Shown here: positions 10,457 to 21,019 of the stretch, in pieces
Layout: each line of letters opens with the position of its first letter
How positions within the stretch are numbered: the stretch's first letter is position 1
Assembly (NCBI RefSeq): GCF_001949145.1
Contig: NW_019091365.1
Span: forward strand, 1,282,023-1,346,022
Source of the DNA: Acanthaster planci
Lineage: Eukaryota; Echinodermata; Asteroidea; Valvatida; Acanthasteridae
Length of the DNA stretch: 64,000 nt
Direction of reading: 5' to 3'
Position numbers and translations under genes: made by a program
The notes under the pieces: model-generated
The model's database searches: none
The model's input: only the letters and a program-made list of their open reading frames with translations
Told to the model about the DNA's origin: nothing

Positions 10457-12600
10457 ATGGCCGCAGGCGTGTTGATGCCACCTCAATTCTTCGAGAAATT
10501 GTAGAATCTGGCCAAAAATCGGACGATTCAGATGATGATTCTGATATCGAGGTGTCTACAAAGGTTTGTTTGGTAATTTTTGTTTTGATTGATGATAAAA
10601 CTACAGCAGTCAATTTGGTTGGTAACGTTCAGCCCATGGTTCAGCAGACGTGACACAGGTCATCAGGCTGATGCATGAAATTTCTTCCTTTTTGTTTCCC
10701 GTTTCGGGCACTTATTTTCCTTCATTGTTTTTTACAGATACATGTAGGTATAGATTTTGCCCATATACATGTATGGGGGGCTACATTTTTATAAATGAAA
10801 AATAAAGTTCGGAAGAAATGATGAAAACGACCGAATGACATGCATGAACCGATGAACAAATCAGCTGATTGTTTCCAAAATGGCAGCCCCCATGACCCAC
10901 ATGAGCAAATCTTCAAAATGTTGCATGAGTAAGTATTTAGTCTGTGAATTTAACTTTGTTTTTCTCAGAAAGATATGTACATAAAATAACAAGTGATTCC
11001 ATGCAGCCTTTCAATTTCATTTTTTTCAGCCCAGACAAATCAAAAACATCCTTTTTAGCTCTGCCACATTTGTGCATGGTTGTCATTCCCATTAGTTTTG
11101 TTTGTGCACTGCCAATTTTCAACAGACTGAGGCCTATTTTTTTTAGAAGTACGTTTATAGCTATGATTTATTTTCTTGTAGGGCTCTGCATCCGAAGATG
11201 CTGGTATAGATTCTGAGGAATCTGTGGGTAGTGCTCCAATTTCCGGTGACAGTGATGCTGCACAATCTGAAGCCCATTCCACTGTCACCCCAAGGCGGAA
11301 AAGACACAAGCCTGGCGAACAGAGTAATTGGAGTGAGACGATCCCTTCGAGAGAAATCCCAGTTTACAAGGGTTCATCTCGGCGAAGATTTCTTCACAAA
11401 CCTTCCAGACTCAACAAATCAGTATGTTGTTTTCAGGTGCCCACCTGCACATCCAAACAAAGCTGATCGATTGGCGACTTCAGACAAAGCATGGTACCCA
11501 ACAACTGTCAATGAAATGAAAGCACATATTGGCATAAACGTGTCGATGGGTATTGCTCAGCTTCCAGGGGGCACAGATTATTAGAATACTGACAGTGTTC
11601 TGCAAAATCATTATGCTGTGCAACAGTTCTCACGAAACAGATTTGAACAGTTGAGTCGCTACCTCCATCTCAGTGATTCCAATGCAGATGATAACACAGA
11701 CAAATTGCACAAAATTCGTACAATAATAGTATCCTTCGGAGAGAACTTTTGTCAGAATTTCACTCCTGGAGCACAACTGTCAGTGGATGTGGCCATGATT
11801 CAGTTTGATGGAAGGCTAGCATGGAAACAATACATGCCAAAGAAGCCAGTGAAAAGGGGCATCAAACTGTGGTGTCTTTGCAACTCGTTAACTGGCTACT
11901 GTTCTGCTTTCTATGTGTACACAGGAAAACACACCGATCGAAGTGGAGATGGCCTTCGATTTAATGTTGTAACAAAGTTAACGCAAAAGTTCCAAGATAC
12001 CAACCGCCATGTGCATGCAGACAATTTCTTTTGTTCGGTAAGGCTACTGGAGAATCTTTTGCAGAATGGCTCATTTTACCGCAGTACTGTTTGCCAAAAT
12101 AGCAAAAATCTTCCAAAGCAGGTCATCCAAGCAAAATTGAAGAAAGGTGAAAGAAACAAATGATTAACCCACATGGAATTCTTGTTGGCAAATGGAAGGA
12201 CAAACAAGATGCGAGGATGATAGCAAGTAACAGTGATGGGGGAGATGTGTCGAAATCTAGAATGAAGAACAAAACTGAAGTAAATCATGTTCCAAGTATG
12301 GTTGTTATGTACATGTACATGTATAATAAATGCATGGGAGGGGAAGATTACAATGATCAGTTACGTGCTTATTATAATGTTGGTCGATCTGGCAAAAAAT
12401 GGTGGAAATATATCATGTGGGGTTTGCTCAACATTGCTACTGTCAATGCACACATACTGCATTCACTCTCCCATATGCCATTGCCAGCTGACAAACAGAA
12501 GTATTCCCTGAAGCCTTCAAACTAGCACTCATACATCAGATGGTTCATATAACTTCTCTTCTCGGAAAAGGTCTGTCTCAGGGACATTGACAGATACCCA
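10457..12600 (+). pseudogene. piggyBac-type transposase (broken)
   Basis: Exon 1 (about 10457-10563) encodes an acidic N-terminus (SDDSDDDSDIEV) and ends at GTTTGT; exon 2 starts at 11182 after TTCTTGTAG and joins in phase 0 into another Ser/Asp/Glu-rich stretch, then the transposase fold. The three catalytic Asp of the DDE_Tnp_1_7 family are visible: SVDVAMIQF, HADNFF and GGEDYNDQ (Asp of NDQ). The hallmark KQYMPKKPVKRGIKLW is present. The protein is broken by a frame change near 11385, a TAG at 11582-11584 where the family has Trp, a frame change near 12160 and another near 12515. The C-terminal SSRKR motif is reached near 12575, but the terminal Cys-rich zinc domain is absent. Sequence stops at a LINE tail at 12606. 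piggyBac enzymes cut and paste at TTAA; this copy cannot. Confidence 0.85.
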
Positions 12601-13160
12601 AGTTATATTATTATTATTAAAGGTTTATTAAAAATCACATCGCAACTACATAGTTGAATGGAGTGATTAGTTAAAAGGAAGAATCAAACACTTGGACATG
12701 TAACATTAAAAACACTACAAGACGTCAATTGTTAAAAAACATACATTTCAAAGAGGCCCAAAAATACAAGAAGAGAGGATAAAATTAAAATTTAAAAATA
12801 GAATTAAAATAAGTTAAACATTTGATCATTTAACAATTGAACATAAAACGGAATTGGACTGTTGAGATACCGTTTTGTGACCCATTTAGGGGTAGTCAGT
12901 TTATTTGAATTCCTAAGATCCAAATTGTGTTGATTTCCTCCTGGTTGCTGGCAGCCACTGACGGTATTGATTGGAGCGATAGGGTAAGCTGGCAAATGTA
13001 TGACATAATGAAATCCTATGAGATTGGAGGGTTGGAATATTGCACAATTTTAAGGCATCATCATAACTGGTATAATCACTACCAAATGCAACCGAATCCG
13101 GAGTGCACGTTTCTGGATTCTCTCCAACGAGGCGCACTGCTCATCATTAAGGCCTGGGTG

Positions 13161-14269
13161 CTAAACAGACACTGCATATTCAGCTACAAGGCGTACGTAC
13201 ATGTAACCAATATAAACAGTAACAAGATCTGCAGTTGTAAGACCAAACTTTTTGAGTACTTTCAACGTATAAAGTCGACTATTGGCCCGTTTCAGCATGT
13301 CATTTACATGGATGTCCCATTTAAGGTCGGGGCAGATATGCACACCCAGGATTTTGACACTGTCTGTCTCGTGAAGAGGTTCATTGCACAAAGATAATGG
13401 TTCCATATGAGGCTTGGTTTTCATAAAAGAGATGTTCATAACCATGCATTTTGTAGGATTTAAGCGCACGTGGTTATTGTTTGACCATTTTTCAAGCTCA
13501 TTCAATTCTTGTTGCATAATATTATTGACACTGTCTTTACTTGTCATTTCAACAAGGGTCATATCATCCACATGTTTAAACGTATATTATTAGAAATGGC
13601 TGCATCATTAACCATCCCTAGAAAACCTATAGGGTCAAATTTTGTTCCCTGAGGGACCCCTGCTTTGAGGGGTTTGAAGTCTGAAAAAGTACCTCTATAT
13701 TTGATACACTGAACACTATTTGATAAAAAACTGCAAGGCCAGGGAATTATGCAGGGTCTTGCTCCCATTGACAATAGTTGGTTAATAACAATGTTGTGGT
13801 CCACAGGATCAAATGCTTTACTGTAATCCATAACCACAAGCGTAGATACATGTATGCCTCCTAGTTTTTCGGCATGCTTGGTTGGCATATCTACTAAAAG
13901 AACGAGATAATGACTAGTAGACCTGCCGGGGCGATTACCATATTGATTCAAATCGAGGCTGGATTGAATGTCCTCAAATAACCATTTAACAATATAACCT
14001 TCAGCAAGTTTGGCAAAATGGTCTGTCAGTGAAATAGGACGCAATTTCTGCCAATTGGCTGGTTTCATCTTGGGAAGAGGAAAAACTATAGCACGTTTCC
14101 ATTGGACTGGTACAAAACCTTGTTGATATGATGCATTAATTATTTCAGTGAAAGGCTTAGAAAGTTTATAAGCAAATTCGCGAACAAGTCTTGCTGGAAC
14201 ATTATCTGGACCTCTTGCTTTGTTGAGTTTTAACTTTACGTAGATCTCTGTAATCTTCCATGAGTACAC
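13161..14269 (-). pseudogene. LINE reverse transcriptase domain
   Basis: The fingers/palm motifs appear in order: ARGPDNVPARLV, LRPISLTDHFAKLAEG, NQYGNRPGRSTSHYL, MDYSKAFDPVDHN and GVPQGTKFDP. A frame change near 13570 precedes the catalytic box, which reads HVDDM instead of the usual (F/Y)xDD. The thumb follows with LNPTKCMVM and KILGVHI. The enzyme would copy the element RNA at nicked target DNA; this copy is inactive. Confidence 0.85.
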
Positions 14270-14833
14270 TGTAGGACACTGTACAAATATGACAACAAAT
14301 TGGATATATCCAGTTCAGGCAAGCCACTTGCAACATTTATGAATTGCTTGTTGATAATTTGGCAAATGCACGATGATCTGTGCTATCAATATCTTGAGGT
14401 GAGTTTATAACTATATGACATCCAGTCATTATACGAATGCCATGATACCATCCAGCTGAATCTTGATTTTTAAGCCTTCGGATGCACGTGTTATAATACT
14501 CCACCTTGGATGCCTTTATCATAGCGATGATCTGATTACGAAGCCATTTTCGTTGGTCCTCTTGTCCCCTATGGAAAGCTTCTTGCCGCTTCCTAATGAG
14601 GGATTTAATTTTTGATGTCATCCATGGTTTGTCACTAACATGAAGCCTTGCTTTTAGGGTAGGGAAGTGCAGGTCTATTGCAGCACCAAGAGAGTGATAA
14701 AATGAGTCACATTTATATTGCGCTGTTGTTGCAGAATACATCCCATTCCAAGTTTCTCCGGTAATCCACTGCCTGAACCCTCAAATAGATGATTCATAAT
14801 GGTGTTCGGCTGGTGATGTAGAGCAGTTGGTTT

Positions 14834-15472
14834 TCATAAAACCGTTGAATAATCACAGCATCCTATTGGTGAACAAATTACTGGGGTGTCATAATGTCTT
14901 TGAATATTAGGGACTATTTTGTCCAAAACAGCACCTTGATGTGTTGGAAGTTTGACTACTTGTTTTAGATTATTACCCATGCACATCTGTGATAAGTCAA
15001 GGTGATTGAAATCTCCCAAAAGCATCACACCAACATCGGGATATATAGTATGGATGTTATCATAAGTAAACAAAATGTGATTAATCAGAACAACACCATG
15101 GAGATTATTCGGTGGAGAGTACACTGCAGCATAATAAATAATGGAAATTCCCTTGGGAGACGCTCTGGTCGACTTTTTAGCCCAGATAACTTTGAGGTTT
15201 TCTGGAACAACAATGTCAGTCATTAGTGCCTTTAGATAATGTTTTGAATACAAAACTACACCTCCCCCTGGACGGTTGTAACGGTTCTTGCAAAATAAAT
15301 CATAACCGTTAATCTCATAAAGTTCAGCTGGCCTTTCATGTGAGAACCATGTTTCTGAAAAGAACGCTGTGATATCCTCTGTGCACAGTCTTGAATGGAG
15401 CAGCAGCCTCACAATCAATGATGTTGCCAATAACGGATAAAACATTCCGGTGGTAGAATATAATGGATACAA
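14834..15472 (-). pseudogene. LINE apurinic-type endonuclease domain
   Basis: Contains FFSETWFSHE (catalytic Glu region), RPGGGVVLY, and LLGDFNH (the GDFN active-site motif). The final SDH motif is replaced by CDY in CCDYSTV, so the catalytic His is missing. The first segment after the start does not match the family well and may be read from a shifted frame. The domain would nick target DNA to prime reverse transcription. Confidence 0.75.
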
Positions 15473-16159
15473 CCATTAAAAAATGCAGCTTTGGGATTTG
15501 CATGGTTGTTTCAGTTTGTGACTACGATATTGTTGCCACATGCGAAGTTATACAGATGCACAAGGCTCTTAAATACAGCAATTGCCCAGCAAATACAGGA
15601 GTCCCCGTGGTTTCAATTTTTATAGCAGTTAAAACGGCACAATTTCACAACAAACTTACCAAGAAAGCTCACCAAAACAATCAGCAAATGGGGATCACCC
15701 AAACAGTAGCTTTAAAGTACAAGATGACAGTTCAATGAGAAGATAAACACCAATAAAAACGAATGTGAGACGATAAAAATGTTCGGCTGCACATCAAAAC
15801 AGCGCCCTCCTTCCTTGTGGGAATTTAGCTGCGAGACATCCTCCCTGGACATTCACTTGTACATCTGGAAGGACCAAAAAAGGCATGCCGAGCCTGCTCC
15901 ATGAAGGCCCGCAGAGCACCATCAGGTCGTTGTGTTGAAACCAACTATGCATGCTCCTTTAACCTGCCAGGTTTATCTCTGCAAGAAAGGGGCTCGCTTT
16001 CAGGAATTCCACGGATTTCTCCACCATGAATGCTAGCTTTGCATGAGATATGGTATGTTACACAATCTGTCCAAATGTAAACAATGTAATCCGTTTCCCA
16101 TGGTCATTCTAGTTAGGACTTCCATTGACACAGATGGTACTGTATACACGTTTGATGAT
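15473..16159. other. noncoding between LINE and DIRS-like element
   Basis: Probably includes the LINE 5' untranslated region up to about 15830; no recognisable gene. One plus-strand frame at 15463-15738 is antisense to the LINE 5' end and has no family features. Confidence 0.4.
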
Positions 16160-16254
16160 TTCTCCCCTAAACATTATTTCATAAAACTAACCACTAACAC
16201 AAAATAAAACACCAATGAACACACTTCTGGGTTCTGTCAGTGTATTTGGGCACC
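16160..16254 (-). repeat. split direct repeat B2 of the DIRS-like element
   Basis: About 95 bp nearly identical to 19136-19228 in the same orientation, sharing for example CACCAATGAACACACTT and CTGTCAGTGTATTTG. It lies just beyond the recombinase C-terminus, where a 3' terminal repeat is expected. Confidence 0.75.
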
Positions 16255-16592
16255 GGTGAACTACAAGTACTAATTACTTTTTAACAGCTCAATTATAACT
16301 GCACTAATATATAAACCCAACTCTGTCAGAAGGCAACCGGTATACCGCCAGCTACAAAAAACTCACCTACACCTTTTTTTTTTTAGTGAGGAAGAGAAAC
16401 ATAGATCTGAACTGATACAGTATAGCTCCGTCACAGACACACTATGCCTTTTTTAATACCACTAAATCTTAACATAAGCAACAGCACGAAAGCTCACCTC
16501 AGTTTGTATTTACAATCATGTCACATGAACTATAAAGTGAGCATACAGAATGAACTACCGGAATAAGCATCCACCGGTGGTATACGCACTTA

Positions 16593-17540
16593 TTACAATG
16601 CCAGGGCTTCAGAAACTGATAACAGGCTAGAAGCAGAGTCTTGAACGTAACCGTCCTTGGCAGTTTCTGATTTCCATTTGCCGTGACGCTTAAATAAGCT
16701 ATCAGGTGCTCCAGCATTAGCTGCAACTGTAGCGCCTCCCACCCTTAGGCTATGAACTCCGAAATGAGAAACAACATCTACAAAATGTTTAATCACATCT
16801 AAAATCCCCTCCCTCACTCAGGTGTACGACATCAGCTGATTAACTTCTCTAAGCTTGTAACCTTTTATCTTTGATAGAATTCGGAAAATGTACAGGTCTG
16901 GGTCGTCTATTGCAGCATGAGAAATGTAAGATTTAAGCATTGCTACAGGGCAGTTACACGAGTTGGTGCTGCTAATGACAACCGATCTGCCATTTCTGTA
17001 TACATTAGTTTTACTGGTTGGTATAAACAAGTTCAGTCCATCGGGAGTCAACTCAATATGCCCAAGCTTTATCTGGGAAAGTTCCTTAAAGCATACTTAA
17101 AGTTTACTATGTTAGTAAACACATGATGACAGTTCTCAAGTTCAGTAGATTAGCTATCGTATGACCATTTTTTCCAACATACGTATGTACCACTTGTTTG
17201 AGAATGTCTGTTGTTATAGGTTCTTTTTCATTTACTGGCTTTGCAAGAGATCTTTGGACCCCCTCTGCTGTGAGTGAAACTATTGAAGATGAAGAAATAT
17301 CATTAACACCAGCTAATTTATGTGCCCAAGAGATCGCTGCTACTGCTTTGATGATGGGGCAGGAGAATTGGAGCATTTGCTCAAATGAACCAAATAAAGA
17401 GCAAAATCAAATGGATTAGCAGGGCAAGATTCTTTGCCATGTTTAGATGCCCAATCCTCCCATCTTTTAAATGAACCCGAATATGCACTAACAGTGATCT
17501 GGCCCTTGCACTTAGCATGACTGTTGGTAACTTTGACGCG
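16593..17540 (-). pseudogene. tyrosine recombinase (phage-integrase fold)
   Basis: The N-terminal helical domain begins near 17540 (WASKHGKESC, then SWAHKLAGV) and the catalytic part reaches 16593. Catalytic signatures visible are HSLRVGGAT (box II H-x-x-R), KRHGKWKS (His) and KDGYVQDS (Tyr nucleophile). A TGA at 16820-16818 interrupts the same frame between SYT and VREG, and a frame change lies near 17060-17100, where the first catalytic Arg would be; the frame there reads FKELSQ, with Lys at the expected Arg position. The enzyme would integrate circular element DNA; this copy is dead. Confidence 0.8.
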
Positions 17541-17675
17541 AGCTCCTGCAATTCTGTATTGCTTCTGTATTCTGTATTGCTACATTACCTGTAATGTAGC
17601 CAGGTGTGTAGAATAGATATAAATAAACGTATTATTGTTGTTAAACTTTTGAATAAATTCAGCAATGCAATATGC

Positions 17676-18170
17676 TCAACGCTTAAGATTTAATCTTATT
17701 GCCAGTATCTTACTTCGGATAATATTTTGTAAAAACTCTTCATTACCACCTCTCCCAGGGATAAATAGTCCCGGGTATGGGGGGATCTCATAAATATCCT
17801 CCACTGCTCTAATTGGATTACAACCATCTGTAAAGAACAGGGGCCAAAATGGTGCCGAAAACCAACAAGGGCAAATCAAGGATCCAACAGCTTTAGTATC
17901 TGCTATATGAAAGAGCACTCAAGGGATTAGTGAAATTGAAGGAACGAGCCAATTGTTTTCTCTGCTCCAAGTCTAGGGTAAAAGCATCTATATTCTTACG
18001 ACTGGGGTTCCAAAATCTCGAATTAAAGCGCTGTAACTTGGTGTTGTAAAAAGAGGCAAATCTGTCAATAGAGTGGGGACCCCATAAAGCATCGAAATAA
18101 TGAAAAACCTCATTTGAAAAGCTCCAGTCGTCATCGTCTATGATCCAACTGAGCCTGTCCGCGGTTTCAT
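17676..18170 (-). pseudogene. RNase H end of the DIRS-like pol
   Basis: A frame reads ADRLSWIIDDDDWSF, then LWGPHSIDRFASFYNT, then FNSRFWNPS, which is the characteristic end of the DIRS pol RNase H region. After a frame change near 17985 it continues with ENNWLVPSI, a TGA, then FSAPFWPLFF and PPYPGLFIPGRG to 17676. The immediately upstream reverse transcriptase is absent: gag sequence resumes within about 250 bp. Confidence 0.8.
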
Positions 18171-18950
18171 TCTTTGATTGTTGTTCTCGGAAAAAAGAGA
18201 TGGAGACTGGCTAATATAAGGAATGACATAACCAAATTTTATGGTATTGATAATGAAATCAGGTGCAGAAATATTTTCCCGAAATTGGATATGATTAACC
18301 AATCTACCTGCAACCCTGATGGTGGAGATTCCATTGTTTTCCTTGTATTCACAAAAATCTTCCGTTATTGAAAGTCAATCAGGTATGCTTGATTATCGGA
18401 ATTACTCACAGTGGTCGACTTAACATGATTTTGTAGCAGAGGGGGTGGAGGCTGCACTGGCTGCTCTACGTTTAGGACATGTGGCCTTCCAGTGGGCGTA
18501 ACTGCCGCATATGAAGCATGATCCGTCTGCGTAAGGTCTGCCGTAGGTTTGACCAAAGGGAAGGACTTGACTAGGTTGACGAAAAGACTGACTACCACCA
18601 TCATTACTATCAACCACTGACCCTTGGTCACGCTTGAACTTCTTTGCCTGCTCTGATGCAGCCATCTTCTTCTGCTTGACTTTACGCCCAGCTCTGTTTT
18701 CGGCCCTGGTGATCTTATTGTCGTCGTTCTCGTCATCGGCAACCTCGTGGGCCTCGTACTCTGAAACAGTAACCCATCCATATGGGCTGGTGTCAGCGAT
18801 GCGAATTAACTTCTGTCTGCTATCAATCAGATTGGACACCTCCTGTAAGGTAGGCCTCACTGTGAACCCTTCACCAATTTCCTCCAAGGCACGGGAGATT
18901 AAAACTGTAATCTCTCTCTACGAAAAAACATACCAATTTTATTAACAAAT

Positions 18951-19135
18951 GCAATGTTACCCCGGTGCCACTACTGACGTGAATGAAAGATCACGCCACT
19001 AGTCCTATTAGGGAAACCCACCTATGTTACGTAACACCCAAACTGAATAAGCCACAGAAAATCACCCAACGCAAAGAAAGTAAATATGTTCTAATTCACA
19101 CCTGGTCATTAATTCAAACTAACATATTTTCATTT
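18951..19135 (-). repeat. split direct repeat A2 of the DIRS-like element
   Basis: 185 bp from GCAATGTTACCCCGGTGCC to ACATATTTTCATTT (plus-strand reading), matching 19613-19856 in the same orientation with scattered substitutions. It is directly joined to B1 at 19135/19136. Confidence 0.75.
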
Positions 19136-19228
19136 CTTCCCCAAACATCATTTCATAAAACTAACCACTAATACAAAATAAAACACCAATGAACACACTT
19201 TTGGGTCCTGTCAGTGTATTTGAGCACC
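19136..19228 (-). repeat. split direct repeat B1 of the DIRS-like element
   Basis: 93 bp nearly identical to 16160-16254 in the same orientation. Together with A2 it forms a B1-A2 block, the head-to-tail arrangement seen in split-repeat tyrosine-recombinase elements. Confidence 0.75.
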
Positions 19229-19612
19229 TATGGGTCACCACGCCCCACTCAAATTTTTTACACCCAATGTGAAGGTTAAAGCAGAGCCATGCTGGCGAAG
19301 AAGATTTTCAGAACATCCTTGAAATAAACAGGAAAACTTGAGGATAACTTAGCTTGATACTTGCTGGTTGAACTGAAACTGCAACTGGTTTCCTTCCCTG
19401 CGCCATTTCGTTTTCGTTGAGTCCTTAATCTTCTCCACCAGAGAATTTGTAGCCTTGTTGTGTAGCTCTAGGAACTCAGATCTCGTATTTCTTAATTTTT
19501 CATCGAATGAGGATGCAAAAACTGCTAAAATTTCTTGTAAGTCTGCTTTAGTTGCTGGAGCAGGAGTGACGGATCCTGGGTTGCATCCTCGTGTAACATA
19601 TTGGCAAAAAGT

Positions 19613-19856
19613 GCAATGTTACCCCGGTGCCGCTACTGACGTCAATGAGAGATCATGCCACTAGTTCTAAGCAAACCCACCTACATGTATGTTACGTAAA
19701 ACCCAAACTGAATAAGCCATAGAAAATAAATTAACCCTGACACTCCTCAGTCCTCCAACAGGTGAAGGATTGAGGAGGGTTAGGGTTAAGGCACCGCGAA
19801 GAAATTAAATATGTTCTAATTCACACTTGGTCATTCAAAGGAACATATTTTCATTT
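19613..19856 (-). repeat. split direct repeat A1 of the DIRS-like element
   Basis: Matches A2 (18951-19135) and is 244 bp long. The 59-bp excess equals exactly the palindromic repeat at 19731-19789, showing that the palindrome was inserted into A1 after A1 and A2 separated. Confidence 0.75.
19731..19789. repeat. TTAACCCTAACCC palindromic repeat, copy 2 (complete)
   Basis: Starts TTAACCCTGACACTCCTCAG and ends GAGGAGGGTTAGGGTTAA, a near-perfect 59-bp palindrome with inner arms TCCTCCAAC and AAGGATTGAGGAGG. It interrupts repeat A1; the uninterrupted homologue A2 provides the empty site. Ends in TTAA and TTAACCC-type termini recall piggyBac-mobilised MITEs. Confidence 0.65.
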
Positions 19857-20099
19857 TTACTGGATTAGTTTCATGAATATGTACAACTGAAGTGGGCAAA
19901 TAAAACAGATGTATACATGTATGTGTGTACTCCATAGCTATGTCAACAGTTATACTGAGGTGACCTCACAGAAAAACAAAATGTGCAAACTGAAAAATAT
20001 AACTAGCCTGACATATTTTCAATAGAATTGTTCGTGGTGAAAGGTCAAATTGGATATTGAAATTTTTGAAATTGGATAATGAAACACTAGGTCAATGTG

Positions 20100-20112
20100 A
20101 GGTCAAAGGTCA
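20100..20112 (+). promoter_or_regulatory. perfect DR1 nuclear-receptor half-site pair
   Basis: AGGTCA, one A, AGGTCA. This is the DR1 element bound by RXR/HNF4/COUP-TF-type receptors in animals. Function here is unproven because it lies in repeat-like DNA. Confidence 0.35.
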
Positions 20113-20426
20113 TGGATATGGGGTCAAGTGATGATCAAACTTGTAGTTTATTTTGCATTTGTTTGACCCAACATTACCAAAGGAAAGTACATGTGTATGT
20201 CTAAAACCCCTAAAATTGGAAAACACCTAAACACTTTATCAAACCATATTTTGAGGACCAAGGTCACAAGAGGTCAAAACACAGGTCAAGTTATAACAGA
20301 AAAATCAGTATTAATGTTTACTTTGTTGATTTTCCAATTAAAAATTATATATTGAACAATTTTTTCCATAAAAATTCAGAATTTACTTGAAAACCAAGAA
20401 AATAATTCAAAATAGGTTAATTTGAA

Positions 20427-20439
20427 AGGTCAAAGGTCA
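20427..20439 (+). promoter_or_regulatory. second perfect DR1 half-site pair
   Basis: AGGTCAAAGGTCA, followed by another GAGGTCA at 20444-20450. Identical in form to the site at 20100-20112; both may derive from one repeat unit. Confidence 0.35.
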
Positions 20440-20858
20440 TGATAGAGGTCATCTCATTGCCACAGAAAATGTACCACATTTTCCGTAGTGTACTACATGT
20501 ACTACCCTGGCCTTTCTGAAATTGTTATTTCTGAAATAAAAGTGGTGTTTATAGACTAATCCAATTAGACGCCGTAACTGCGATGGCACTACACTCACAC
20601 GCACATTCTTCAGCTTGACATGCCATTGGCAAATCACGACACCGTCAAAAGTGTCATGCCTATTGGTACAGTCGAAGAGGCATGTAACGCACGCGAACCA
20701 CCTGTCCACGAGCGTTGTGCCACCACAGTATTGGCTTCTAATTCTGGTGGTTAAATTACACTATAGAAAAAAAAGTGATATATCAATGTGAATAAAAATG
20801 TTGAAAACACCATGAAACTTGTACCTTTGGGCGTTGTGGAAAGCATGGTCTCTAAGGG

Positions 20859-20928
20859 TTAACCCTAACCCCCTAGGGTGTATGTAAAATAGTATTAAAA
20901 TTGGAGGATTTGGGAGTGTTAGGGTTAA
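20859..20928. repeat. TTAACCCTAACCC palindromic repeat, copy 3
   Basis: Starts TTAACCCTAACCCCC and ends GTGTTAGGGTTAA, with an inner TTGGAGGATTTGGGAG. About 70 bp with a less symmetric centre than copy 2. Confidence 0.6.
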
Positions 20929-20963
20929 GCCATGACAGGCCATGCTAGTCACGCTTGCTGGAG

Positions 20964-20975
20964 TACTACTACTAG

Positions 20976-21007
<32 letters not shown>

Positions 21008-21019
21008 GTACTAGTACTA
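20964..21019. repeat. (TAC)n microsatellite
   Basis: About 18 TAC/TAG trinucleotides, mostly pure TAC, with ACTAGT interruptions near both ends. Confidence 0.9.

Larger units (their letters stand above)
12606..15472 (-). mobile_element. LINE (CR1/L2-like non-LTR retrotransposon), decayed
   Basis: Minus-strand order is endonuclease (15472-14834), linker (14741-14337), reverse transcriptase (14269-13161) and a 3' untranslated region ending in an (AAT)n tail, seen as TTATTATTATTATT at about 12606-12620. The tail abuts the piggyBac coding sequence directly, so the LINE inserted into or beside it. Several frame changes and stops separate the domains. I place it in the CR1/L2/Jockey group from the domain order and the microsatellite tail; the exact clade is not determined. 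Its 5' limit is uncertain and may reach about 15830. Confidence 0.8.
18420..19590 (-). pseudogene. gag of the DIRS-like element, interrupted by B1-A2
   Basis: The N-part (about 19590-19340) includes TKADLQEILAVFASSFDEKL and TKWRREGNQLQFQFNQQ, typical of DIRS gag, then a stop. The C-part (18905-18420) has RQKLIRIADTSPYGW, an acidic stretch, a basic stretch (AGRKVKQKK) and a CCHC zinc knuckle (CFICGSYAHWKATC). Between them lie the repeats B1 and A2 (19228-18951). A possible 5' splice site (CAA|GTATCA) and 3' splice site (TTTTTTCGTAG|AG) flank the gap, so the repeats might sit in an intron; alternatively the gap is a rearrangement. Gag would package element RNA. Confidence 0.65.
16160..19856 (-). 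mobile_element. DIRS-like tyrosine-recombinase retrotransposon, internally deleted
   Basis: On the minus strand the order is repeat A1 (19856-19613), gag N-part, repeat B1 (19228-19136), repeat A2 (19135-18951), gag C-part with zinc knuckle, RNase H, tyrosine recombinase, repeat B2 (16254-16160). This gene set defines the DIRS order, whose elements integrate through a tyrosine recombinase rather than an integrase and leave no target-site duplication. No reverse transcriptase motifs lie between gag and RNase H, so a large internal deletion is evident. The repeat pattern A1...B1-A2...B2 resembles the split direct repeats of Ngaro-type elements, although here coding sequence also lies between A2 and B2. 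Confidence 0.75.
20030..20450. repeat. AGGTCA-rich dispersed-repeat-like stretch
   Basis: At least eight (A)GGTCA words in the same orientation occur between 20040 and 20450 in AT-rich context, with no protein-coding potential. Such GGTCA-rich DNA is common as interspersed repeat in marine invertebrates; which family this is cannot be said. Confidence 0.45.
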
